A stretch of DNA of 7,561 bases from Chloroflexota bacterium (GCA_016208345.1 JACQYG010000099.1:1-7561); one strand, 5' to 3'. Numbered from the stretch's first letter, positions 1 through 5,022 are shown. A program made the numbers and translations. The notes: generated by a model not told the origin, from the sequence alone.

Positions 1-242
1 CGCAAGCCACCGTGGATCAGCTTGGAGGACTTGCTGGAAGTGCCGCTGGCGAAGTCCTCCTTCTCCACCAGGGCGGTGGAGAAGCCCCGCATGGCGGCGT
101 CCCGGGCGATGCCGCAGCCGGTGACGCCGCCCCCGATGACCAGTATGTCGAAGGTCTCCTCTTTGAGTCGCCCGATGTTCCGTTGGCGGGCCCGGGCCGA
201 GAATTCCAGCCCCTGGGCGATGCCCGGCATCTCCCGGTTCAC
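1..242 (-). CDS. glpD: Aerobic-type glycerol-3-phosphate dehydrogenase, N-terminal part (runs off left edge)
   Basis: The first 80 codons are present and the gene continues beyond base 1. The translation holds a dinucleotide-binding fold: a [19 protein letters not shown] segment at residues 32-50 (GxGxxG type, for FAD) and an acidic residue ending the second strand (ALVEKEDF, E60). The family signature [13 protein letters not shown] starts at residue 69. This combination is typical of membrane-associated FAD-dependent GlpD/GlpA enzymes, which oxidise glycerol-3-phosphate to dihydroxyacetone phosphate and pass electrons to quinone. The start is a GTG at 242-240, chosen because GGGGAG lies 8 nt upstream; a second in-frame GTG at 248-246 is too close to that site. 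About 30 residues precede the FAD strand, which is common in Gram-positive-type GlpD. A promoter lies upstream at 307-335. GlpA (anaerobic) cannot be excluded from this fragment. Confidence 0.9.
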   Translation of the reverse strand, partial: MNREMPGIAQGLEFSARARQRNIGRLKEETFDILVIGGGVTGCGIARDAAMRGFSTALVEKEDFASGTSSKSSKLIHGGL

Positions 243-306
243 AGTCACATCTCCCCACGGCGCTCCCACTCGTATCGATGAAGGGCGATCTTCATCCCCA
301 TGCCAT

Positions 307-335
307 TATATAGCACAACTCTGCCAGGATGTAAA
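307..335 (-). promoter_or_regulatory. Promoter of the glycerol-3-phosphate dehydrogenase gene
   Basis: Reading the minus strand, TTTACA (335-330) is followed after 17 nt by TATATA (312-307), preceded by TGC, an extended -10. A TATAAT two bases downstream (310-305) is an alternative -10 with a 19-nt spacer. Transcription would begin near 300 and leave a leader of about 58 nt before the GTG start at 242. The promoter sits in the gap between the DUF89 stop and glpD, so glpD can be transcribed on its own. Confidence 0.65.
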
Positions 336-366
336 TCGCTTTGTAAAGCCTGGGCGCTCTGCGGCT

Positions 367-1260
367 TCAGTCCAGGAACGCCGCCACGGTGGAGCCGCGG
401 GTGACACCCCAGAGAGAGGCCACGGGCTCGCACTTGCTGGCAAATAGGGCGAAGACTTTCCCTGGCACCTCTCGCCGATACTCCGAGAAGGCATAATAGT
501 TGGCCTGGCCCTTAGTGAGCACCAGGTCGGCCCGAGCTAGCGCCTGGCGAAGTTCCGGCGACATCTCCACGAACGAGATGCCCAGGGTGTCCGGCCCGGC
601 CAGGATGAGTGCATCGGCGGCCCGGTGCAGTCCTACGGCCACGGCGTCGGCCATGGTAGCATCGCTGGTGATGGGGCCGCCCCGGGCCGCCGCCACCACG
701 CGGCAGCCGTGGCGACGCATCTCCTCTATGAACAGGCGGTCCAGGGCTATCTCACCCACGTTGTCCAGGATGTAGAGCACCTGGGGGCCGGCAGAGATGG
801 CCTGGTAGAGGGCGGCGATCTGATCAACCGTGACCCCGCGTTGGAGGTAACCAGACAGATAGGCCTGGGTGCCGGCGGGATCGAACTTGTAGCCCGTGCC
901 CACCGTGCGGGAATCCAGGTTGTTGGCGGCCAGGGCCCAGGTAGCCAGGTGACGGAAGCGGCTTTCTTTGCTAGTAAAGAGAGCCGCTTCCTGGGCCACG
1001 CCAGCGGCGATGGCCACGCCGATCTCGTTGGCCCGCCATCGCTGCTGGCTGAAGGGCTCCGCCAGGCCGGTGACGCGCTTCAGGATGCGGTGGACAGCGG
1101 TGATATGGTACGAAGGCGGCTCGCTATAGCCAAAGTGCTCGGCCAGGTAGGCGGCGCTCTGGCGAGCCACCTCCAGGGCGGTGGCGCCATCGGTCACTTG
1201 CTGGGCGGCGGCAAAGACGTCGCCCAGGATGCAGGTGAGACAGAGGGGGACGGTGCGCAC
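367..1260 (-). CDS. DUF89/ARMT1-like metal-dependent phosphatase
   Basis: A 297-residue protein of the DUF89 family, whose studied members are metal-dependent phosphatases proposed to remove damaged or excess phosphometabolites (sugar phosphates, phosphopantetheine). Landmarks run in the expected order: an N-terminal Cys pair in CLTC (residues 7 and 10); AANNLDSR (about 111-118), at the place of the usual N-x-I/L-D segment; LDNVGEIALD (165-174) with the metal-site D166/N167; PITSDATMADA (196-206) with D200; KGQANY (250-255); and ASKCEPVA (274-281). Length and the Cys pair fit the short prokaryotic subfamily rather than the eukaryotic ARMT1 or PANK-fused types. The GTG start at 1260 is forced because an in-frame TAA lies two codons upstream; AGGAG lies 12 nt ahead, somewhat far. 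It follows a 33-residue membrane peptide gene by 6 nt, suggesting one transcript. The substrate cannot be read from the sequence. Confidence 0.88.
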   Translation of the reverse strand: MRTVPLCLTCILGDVFAAAQQVTDGATALEVARQSAAYLAEHFGYSEPPSYHITAVHRILKRVTGLAEPFSQQRWRANEIGVAIAAGVAQEAALFTSKESRFRHLATWALAANNLDSRTVGTGYKFDPAGTQAYLSGYLQRGVTVDQIAALYQAISAGPQVLYILDNVGEIALDRLFIEEMRRHGCRVVAAARGGPITSDATMADAVAVGLHRAADALILAGPDTLGISFVEMSPELRQALARADLVLTKGQANYYAFSEYRREVPGKVFALFASKCEPVASLWGVTRGSTVAAFLD

Positions 1261-1266
1261 GGCGGG

Positions 1267-1368
1267 TTACTTCTCCTGCCCGAAGTTGACGCCTTCCATG
1301 AAGGGCCATGGCCCGGCCAGAACCACCAGGAGGCTGGCCAGCGTCAGGGCGCTTAGCATGACTCTCAT
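1267..1368 (-). CDS. Small single-segment membrane peptide, 33 residues
   Basis: A short open frame beginning ATG at 1368 and ending TAA at 1269-1267. AAGGA lies 9 nt before the ATG, a good ribosome binding site. The peptide starts MRVML, has an uninterrupted hydrophobic stretch from about residue 4 to 19 (rich in Leu, Val and Ala), then GPWPF and a polar tail ending NFGQEK. This looks like one membrane-spanning helix or an uncleaved signal anchor. The tail has no Cys, so it is not a lipoprotein. It sits 6 nt upstream of the DUF89 gene on the same strand, so the two are probably co-transcribed and this frame may couple translation of the phosphatase. I recognise no family; it could also be a non-functional leader peptide. 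The case rests on the ribosome binding site, the hydrophobic pattern and the tight spacing. Confidence 0.5.
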   Translation of the reverse strand: MRVMLSALTLASLLVVLAGPWPFMEGVNFGQEK

Positions 1369-1491
1369 CGGTTGTCATCCTTTGTGGGTATTTGCGCTGG
1401 GGCAATCATGCCCGGGTGTGGTCCTGGGCCACCTGGTCTACGCTTATTCACTTCATCTAAAGGGCATCACTTCCTGCCGTTCGCGTCGTTC

Positions 1492-1659
1492 CTACGAGGC
1501 CACGATGACAGTCACGCCGTGCTTTTCCAACTCTTGGTGGAACTCATCGGCAACCTCGCTGTCTGTCACCGGGGTATGCATACGGTCAATGGGCGGGGTG
1601 AGGAAGGCGGCTACCGTGCCCAGGGCCTGCCGGAAAGACTCCCGGTGTCTGCCAGACAC
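1492..1659 (-). CDS. Hypothetical small protein, 55 residues, start within a hairpin
   Basis: An open frame from GTG (1659-1657) to TAG (1494-1492), with GGAG 7 nt before the GTG and an in-frame TAA only five codons upstream. The translation is protein-like: a basic start (MSGRHRESFRQ), a central FLTPPIDRMHTPVTD segment (residues 19-33), an acidic, probably helical EVADEFHQELEKHG (35-48) and a hydrophobic end VTVIVAS. Codon choice is GC-rich at third positions like the neighbours. I do not recognise the family. The size, with a proline-rich centre and a charged helix, would fit a small regulator or antitoxin-like protein, but the C-terminal remnant of a decayed larger gene is equally possible. 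It is the first gene after the minus-strand promoter at 1762-1790 and lies 123 nt ahead of the membrane peptide gene. The start region is inside a strong inverted repeat, which could limit its translation. Confidence 0.42.
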   Translation of the reverse strand: MSGRHRESFRQALGTVAAFLTPPIDRMHTPVTDSEVADEFHQELEKHGVTVIVAS

Positions 1660-1671
1660 CGGGAGTCTCCG
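1631..1671. repeat. Near-perfect inverted repeat / hairpin
   Basis: GACTCCCGGTGTCTG (1637-1651) and CAGACACCGGGAGTC (1653-1667) are exact reverse complements separated by one base. CGGA (1631-1634) and TCCG (1668-1671) extend the stem to 19 bp with a two-base AA bulge at 1635-1636. Read on either strand it would make a very stable RNA hairpin. There is no convincing U-run after it (minus strand TTTCCGG, plus strand TTATCTC), so a classical terminator is doubtful. It overlaps the ribosome binding site and GTG start of the 55-residue frame. It may be an attenuator, a translation-blocking stem, or a copy of a palindromic repeat element. Confidence 0.75.
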
Positions 1672-1761
1672 TTATCTCACGGATGTGGCTTTGCCGTTCG
1701 GTAGGGATGAGGTCAGAAGCCACGCTGAGCCTCGCAAGAATAGGAAAAAAGTGCCATAAGA

Positions 1762-1790
1762 ATTATAGCAGGGCTGGCTTTGATTGGAAA
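1762..1790 (-). promoter_or_regulatory. Minus-strand promoter for the small-gene/DUF89 cluster
   Basis: On the minus strand TTTCCA (1790-1785) is followed after 17 nt by TATAAT (1767-1762), with TGC immediately upstream, giving a perfect extended -10. Transcription would start near 1755 and leave a leader of about 95 nt before the 55-residue frame. That leader can form a 7-bp GTGGCTT/AAGCCAC stem (about 1685-1722) ahead of the 1631-1671 hairpin. It is the only strong minus-strand promoter I see for the genes down to the DUF89 phosphatase. Confidence 0.55.
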
Positions 1791-1806
1791 GGCATTTTTG
1801 GCATCT

Positions 1807-1836
1807 TTTGAACGATTATGGGTGAAATCGTTCAAA
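1807..1836. promoter_or_regulatory. Inverted repeat, probable regulator binding site
   Basis: TTTGAACGATT (1807-1817) and AATCGTTCAAA (1826-1836) are perfect 11-bp arms around an 8-base spacer. The site lies in an AT-rich gap, with its centre near -67 relative to the predicted start of the minus-strand promoter at 1762-1790 and about 60 bp before the -35 of the plus-strand promoter at 1881. That spacing would suit an activator of the minus-strand unit. The arms do not match a regulator consensus that I can name. Without a trailing U-run it is unlikely to be a terminator. Confidence 0.5.
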
Positions 1837-1880
1837 TCCCTGTCTTTGCAAGGTACCAGAAAAAGGCCAGAGGCTAGAAG

Positions 1881-1909
1881 TTGCGCTGGAGGCAAAGGAA
1901 TGCTAGAAT
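1881..1909 (+). promoter_or_regulatory. Probable promoter of the jelly-roll protein gene
   Basis: TTGCGC (1881-1886), a 17-nt spacer and TAGAAT (1904-1909) preceded by TGC, an extended -10. The -35 is weak (only TTG matches), so the call leans on the -10. A start near 1916 gives a leader of about 30 nt before the ATG at 1947. Confidence 0.4.
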
Positions 1910-1946
1910 TCCCAAGTAGGTCAATTTTCTTTACTAGTTAAAGACT

Positions 1947-2771
1947 ATGGTCTTCGATCACTTCGATGGTGGGCTTGGCCCGCACTGGAGCCCTTTTCTC
2001 GCCGGCGTCGGGCGGCTGGAGCCCGGCGAGTCCCTGGTACGCCTGGTGGTGGATGGCGCCACGGAACGGCGCTACTCGGACGCCCAGATTGATGATTACC
2101 AGGGGCTAAGCCGCCGTCGGTTCCTGTGGCGCCCGCCTCTACGCCTGAGCGTCCGCGGGCGGGCCTCCCACCCGGCGGCGGGCAGCCACGGGGCCCACCA
2201 GGAACAGCCCCACCTGGTGGGGACGGCCGGGTTTGGGTTCTGGAACAACCCGTTCATCCCTTCCGGAGGGGTGCCCACGCTGCCGGAGTCGGCCTGGTTT
2301 TTCTACGCCTCGCCGCCCTCCAACATGGCCCTGGTGCCCGGCGTCCCCTGCCACGGCTGGAAGGCGGCGGTGGTACATGCCGCCCGGCCCGGGGCGTTAG
2401 CCCTGGGGCCGCTGGTGGTCGCGGCAATGCTCTGGGGACGCCTGCGCCGGGCGCCGGGGTTGGCCGCCAGCCTGCTTCAGCGTCTTACTGGCGCCCAGGA
2501 GGCGGTGCTGGACCCGGACCAGGCGGACCTGGCCTCCTGGCACACCTACGAGATCGACTGGCTGCCCCGGGAGGCCCTCTTCCGGGTGGACGGTGCCCAG
2601 GTGCTGCGGGCGCCCTCGCCGCCCCGGGGGCCCTTGGGCTTCGTGGCCTGGGTGGACAACCAGTACGCAGTGGTCACACCCTGGGGCGCCCTGCGCTTCG
2701 GCCTTTTGGCCGTGCCCGGCCGGCAGTGGTTGGAGTTGGACTGGGTGTCCATCCGAGCTATTGGTTATTAG
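1947..2771 (+). CDS. GH16/concanavalin A-like jelly-roll domain protein, probably non-catalytic
   Basis: A 274-residue protein with the marks of a concanavalin A-like beta-sandwich. The opening MVFDHFDGGLGPHW resembles the first strand of GH16/LamG-type domains. The C-terminal part, WHTYEIDWLPREALFRVDG (198-216) followed by GFVAWVDNQYAVVTPWG (231-247) and WLELDWVSI (261-269), is the strand pattern seen in GH16-like folds, where the ligand face is followed by a final W-x-x-x-D-W strand. The GH16 catalytic motif E-x-D-x-x-E is not visible, so hydrolase activity is doubtful. No signal peptide or lipobox precedes the domain, implying a cytoplasmic protein or unusual export. Residues 147-165 form a hydrophobic insert. 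The ATG at 1947 is the first possible start after an in-frame TAG at 1935; only a weak AAAGA lies before it. Function and ligand are unknown. Confidence 0.75.
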   Translation: MVFDHFDGGLGPHWSPFLAGVGRLEPGESLVRLVVDGATERRYSDAQIDDYQGLSRRRFLWRPPLRLSVRGRASHPAAGSHGAHQEQPHLVGTAGFGFWNNPFIPSGGVPTLPESAWFFYASPPSNMALVPGVPCHGWKAAVVHAARPGALALGPLVVAAMLWGRLRRAPGLAASLLQRLTGAQEAVLDPDQADLASWHTYEIDWLPREALFRVDGAQVLRAPSPPRGPLGFVAWVDNQYAVVTPWGALRFGLLAVPGRQWLELDWVSIRAIGY

Positions 2772-2840
2772 GTCGAGCCGCCATGGGTACATCGGCCCCG
2801 AAATCGACTCCCTTTATTCGCTATTGACCGATGCGCGGCC

Positions 2841-2869
2841 TTGACTCTAGCCCGACCCCCGGGTATACT
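2841..2869 (+). promoter_or_regulatory. Promoter of hypAB
   Basis: TTGACT (2841-2846), a 17-nt spacer and TATACT (2864-2869): five of six consensus bases in each box at ideal spacing. The start would fall near 2876, about 16 nt before the TTG start of hypA. It also argues against any hypA start upstream, since the first in-frame TTG is part of the -35 box itself. Confidence 0.8.
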
Positions 2870-2880
2870 CGCTGGGCCCA

Positions 2881-2886
2881 AGGAGG
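2881..2886 (+). promoter_or_regulatory. Ribosome binding site that sets the hypA start
   Basis: AGGAGG ends 5 nt before TTG at 2892. It is a full-strength site and singles out the TTG codon that gives the conserved M-H-E beginning of HypA. Confidence 0.85.
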
Positions 2887-2891
2887 GCCAG

Positions 2892-3248
2892 TTGCACGAA
2901 CTACCGGTAACCGAAAATATCCTCGCCATCGCCCTGGAGGAGGCGGCCAGGGTTCACGCCAGTAAGGTGACGGCCATCAACCTGGTCGTCGGAGACATGG
3001 CCAGCATTGTAGACGATTCGGTCCAGTTCTACTTCGATTTTCTGAGCAAGGATACCCCGGCGGCTGGCGCTGCCCTGAACTTCCGCCGGGTGCCGCCACA
3101 GCTCCGCTGCGGGGAGTGCGACCAGCACTTCGACTTCAGGATGGAAGAACTCGAACAAGGTCTGGCCTGTCCCCATTGCGGCGGGTCACGGCTGGAGATG
3201 GTGAGCGGCACTGAATTCTATGTCGAGAGCATCGATGTCGATGAGTAG
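2892..3248 (+). CDS. hypA: HypA, nickel-delivery metallochaperone for [NiFe] hydrogenase maturation
   Basis: HypA works in the cytoplasm with the GTPase HypB to insert nickel into the large subunit of [NiFe] hydrogenase; in some bacteria it also serves urease. From the TTG start the protein is 118 residues, the usual HypA size, and begins MHELPVTENI; the M1-H2-E3 end supplies the nickel ligands in the family. Two CxxC pairs, C73/C76 and C93/C96, form the zinc site, and the segment VGDMASIVDDSVQFYFDF (33-50) is characteristic. The TTG start is preferred over an in-frame TTG at 2841 because it has AGGAGG 5 nt upstream, gives the obligatory MHE end, and lies downstream of the predicted transcription start. 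hypB follows after 26 nt. No other hyp genes or hydrogenase subunits are in this window. Confidence 0.95.
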   Translation: MHELPVTENILAIALEEAARVHASKVTAINLVVGDMASIVDDSVQFYFDFLSKDTPAAGAALNFRRVPPQLRCGECDQHFDFRMEELEQGLACPHCGGSRLEMVSGTEFYVESIDVDE

Positions 3249-3274
3249 TCATAGCCATGACGGAGGCCACCGGG

Positions 3275-3925
3275 ATGCGAGTCCAGGTAGTGCGGGAGAT
3301 ACTCAGCGCCAACGACCAGATCGCCCAGGCCAATCAGAGACTCCTGGATGAAAATGGGATCCTGGCGGTAAACCTCATGGCCTCGCCAGGGGCGGGCAAG
3401 ACCAGCCTAATCCTGGCCACCATCGCGGCCACCCGAGGGCGGGCCCGGTTGGGCGTCATCGAGGGTGACCTGGCTTCCCGCATCGATGCCGACCGGGTGG
3501 CCCGGGAAAAGGTCCCAGTGGTCCAGATCAACACCGGCGGCGGGTGCCACCTGGATGCGCCTCAGGTGTCCAGGGCCCTGGAGTCGTTGCCACTGGAGCA
3601 GTTGGATATCCTGCTCATCGAGAATGTGGGCAATCTGGTTTGCCCGGCGAATTTCCGGCTGGGCGCCCACCGGGCGGTGGTCATCGCCAGCGTGCCCGAG
3701 GGTGACGATAAGCCTTTCAAGTATCCCGGTATATTCGCCGGGGCCGACGCCGTGGTCCTGAACAAGACGGACCTTCTGCCTTACATCGCCTTCGATCTGG
3801 CCCGCTTTCGCCGTGGCCTGCAGGCGGTTAACCCCAAAGCTCCGCTTCTCAGCCTCTCCTGCGCCTCTGGCCAGGGCTTGCCCGCCTGGGTCGACTGGCT
3901 CCTGGGCCAGTTCAAGCCACGATAG
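3275..3925 (+). CDS. hypB: HypB, hydrogenase nickel-incorporation GTPase
   Basis: A SIMIBI-class GTPase that hydrolyses GTP while passing nickel to HypA and the hydrogenase precursor. Residues counted from the ATG at 3275 (216 aa): Walker A in ASPGAGKTS (36-44), the INTGGGCHLDAP segment (85-96) with metal-site C91 and H92, ENVGNLVCP (116-124) with C123, NKTD for guanine recognition (163-166) and CASGQGL (196-202). The C91/H92/C123 spacing matches the inter-subunit nickel/zinc site known from archaeal HypB. The N-terminal CxxCGC motif and the His-rich tract of some homologues are absent, so this is the short form with little nickel storage. GGAGG 8 nt before the 3275 ATG and the family-typical MRVQVVREIL beginning favour this start; an ATG at 3257 would add six residues but lacks a ribosome binding site. 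Confidence 0.95.
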   Translation: MRVQVVREILSANDQIAQANQRLLDENGILAVNLMASPGAGKTSLILATIAATRGRARLGVIEGDLASRIDADRVAREKVPVVQINTGGGCHLDAPQVSRALESLPLEQLDILLIENVGNLVCPANFRLGAHRAVVIASVPEGDDKPFKYPGIFAGADAVVLNKTDLLPYIAFDLARFRRGLQAVNPKAPLLSLSCASGQGLPAWVDWLLGQFKPR

Positions 3926-3966
3926 AGAAAGCCTCCGCCCTGGCGCCCATAAAGGGTGGAACGCCC

Positions 3967-3996
3967 TTGACAAGGCCAAGAAACAAAGGGTATAAT
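3967..3996 (+). promoter_or_regulatory. Promoter of the regulator-feo operon
   Basis: TTGACA (3967-3972) and TATAAT (3991-3996) are both perfect consensus hexamers, separated by 18 nt. Transcription would start around 4003, inside the first palindrome of the operator pair, so a bound repressor would block polymerase. Confidence 0.88.
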
Positions 3997-4031
3997 AGGC
4001 ATGCCTAATTATTGAATTAGGTATGCCTATT
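3994..4031. promoter_or_regulatory. Two tandem DtxR/MntR-type operator palindromes
   Basis: TAGGCATGCCTA (3996-4007) is a perfect palindrome and TAGGTATGCCTA (4018-4029) is a near copy differing at one base. Their centres are 22 bp apart, about two helical turns. Including flanks, 3994-4010 and 4015-4031 form 17-bp arms of a larger inverted repeat with one mismatch and a 4-base spacer. The TTAGGC/GCCTAA pattern is typical of sites for DtxR/IdeR/MntR-family repressors. The first palindrome shares its leading T with the last base of the -10 box. The natural ligand is the DtxR-family protein encoded 19 nt downstream, implying metal-dependent autorepression and control of feo. Confidence 0.85.
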
Positions 4032-4049
4032 TTCGTGGGGACGTGAGCG

Positions 4050-4703
4050 ATGGCAACTCAGAGCACCGAAGAGTATCTGGAGGCTATCTACAAGCTCGGT
4101 GGAGAAAGGGAGCCCCTGGCCATATCGGCCCTGGCGGAGCGATTGAGCGTCTCCTCACCCTCGGTCAGCGAAATGGCGCGAAAGCTTGCCGAGCAGGGGC
4201 TGGCATCTTATGAGCCCTACAAGGGGGTGACCCTCACCGCCGAGGGCCAGGCCCGGGCCCTGGCCGTGATCCGCCGCCACCGCCTGTGGGAGCGGTTCCT
4301 GACGGATACGTTGGGGTTTTCCTGGGATCAGGTCCATGACGAGGCCTGCCGCCTGGAGCACGTCACCTCGCCCCTGGTGGAGGAACGGCTGGCCGAGTTC
4401 CTGGAGGCGCCCCAGACCTGCCCTCACGGGCATCCGATGCCCACCGCTCAGGGAAAAGTGACTGTGGAGGCTGCCCGGCCACTGAGCGCCCTGGAGCCAG
4501 GGCAGAGAGGGGTGGTGCTATGGGTGCCGGAGGAGAAAGTCGAGATGCTTCAGTATCTGACCGCCCTGGGCCTGAAGCCCCAGGCCACGGTCCAGGTGGA
4601 AGCGGTGGCTCCTTTTCAAGGGCCGTTGACCGTGCGGATAGGGGAGGCATGGCATCCCCTGGGGTGGGAGGTGGCCTCCCAGATCATGGTACGACTTCTC
4701 TAG
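4050..4703 (+). CDS. DtxR-family metal-dependent repressor with C-terminal FeoA-like domain
   Basis: A 217-residue cytoplasmic repressor that should bind DNA when loaded with Fe(II) or Mn(II). The N-terminal winged helix (about 5-70) contains STEEYLEAIYKL and the recognition region SVSSPSVSEMARKL (33-46). The dimerisation and metal-binding region follows: H77 and E81 in RRHRLWERF, H96 in VHDEACRLEH, then C100, E103 and H104. CPHGHPMP (124-131) is a family marker. Residues about 144-217 form an SH3-like FeoA domain. C100 is as in iron-sensing DtxR/IdeR, but the position of DtxR Met10 is E8, as in Mn-type relatives, so metal preference is uncertain. GGGGA lies 8 nt before the ATG. Two palindromic operators overlap its promoter, so it likely represses itself and the following feoAB genes. 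IdeR/SirR/MntR are all possible names. Confidence 0.93.
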   Translation: MATQSTEEYLEAIYKLGGEREPLAISALAERLSVSSPSVSEMARKLAEQGLASYEPYKGVTLTAEGQARALAVIRRHRLWERFLTDTLGFSWDQVHDEACRLEHVTSPLVEERLAEFLEAPQTCPHGHPMPTAQGKVTVEAARPLSALEPGQRGVVLWVPEEKVEMLQYLTALGLKPQATVQVEAVAPFQGPLTVRIGEAWHPLGWEVASQIMVRLL

Positions 4704-4758
4704 AGTCAGACTTGGCTTACCCGGTTGTGAATGCCTGGCAAGGCCGGCGGAGAGATTT

Positions 4759-5022
4759 ATGAGCATGAGCGCCATGCCGTTGAGCACCCTGAGCCCTGGC
4801 CAGGTGGGGGTGGTGCGCGGACTGGCCGGGGGACGAGGATTGGTGAGCCGCCTGGCCGCCCTGGGCTTCGTCCCCGATGCCGAGGTGACTATGGTCCAGA
4901 ACTTCGGCCGGGGGCCCCTTATTGTCCTGGTGCGCGATACACGGGTGGCCCTGGGCCGAGGGGAGGCAGCCAAGGTGATGATCGTCCGACGAGGGAGTAG
5001 TAATGGTCGAGCGGAATGCTAA
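4759..5022 (+). CDS. feoA: FeoA, small SH3-like partner of the ferrous iron transporter
   Basis: An 87-residue cytoplasmic protein of the FeoA family, needed for full Fe(II) uptake by FeoB, with which it is thought to interact. Typical features are PLSTLSPGQVGVVRGL at the start of the domain (7-22), LVSRLAALGFVPDAEV (28-43), GPLIVLVRDTRVALGRGEA (52-70) and the closing VMIVRR (73-78). GGAG lies 6 nt before the ATG at 4759; in-frame ATGs two and five codons later would barely change the product. It lies 55 nt after the regulator gene, with no promoter or terminator seen between. Its end overlaps the first 20 nt of feoB, which suggests translational coupling. The sequence is visibly similar to the last 75 residues of the upstream regulator. 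Confidence 0.95.
   Translation: MSMSAMPLSTLSPGQVGVVRGLAGGRGLVSRLAALGFVPDAEVTMVQNFGRGPLIVLVRDTRVALGRGEAAKVMIVRRGSSNGRAEC

Noticed and set aside
625..1356. Plus-strand open frame of about 243 codons across the DUF89 gene
   Set aside because: It is Gly/His-rich and has no recognisable motif, while the minus strand encodes a complete DUF89 protein with conserved metal-site residues.
1181..1759. Plus-strand open frame of about 192 codons in the intergenic region
   Set aside because: It runs through the minus-strand start of DUF89, two small minus-strand frames and the palindrome; composition is Ser/Cys/Arg-rich and no ribosome binding site was seen.
1713..1895. Minus-strand 60-codon frame over the AT-rich gap
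   Set aside because: It crosses the inverted repeat and the minus-strand promoter, and no ribosome binding site supports it.
2786..2831. CATCGG/CCGATG inverted repeat downstream of the jelly-roll gene
   Set aside because: Arms of only 6 bp separated by about 30 bases are within chance expectation.
2841..2891. N-terminal extension of hypA from an upstream TTG
   Set aside because: The codon is part of the -35 hexamer of the hypA promoter, and the extension would remove the conserved MHE terminus.
3926..3966. Possible terminator after hypB (GGCGCCC...GGGTGGAACGCC)
   Set aside because: Pairing is short and irregular and no U-run follows, so I do not call it a terminator.
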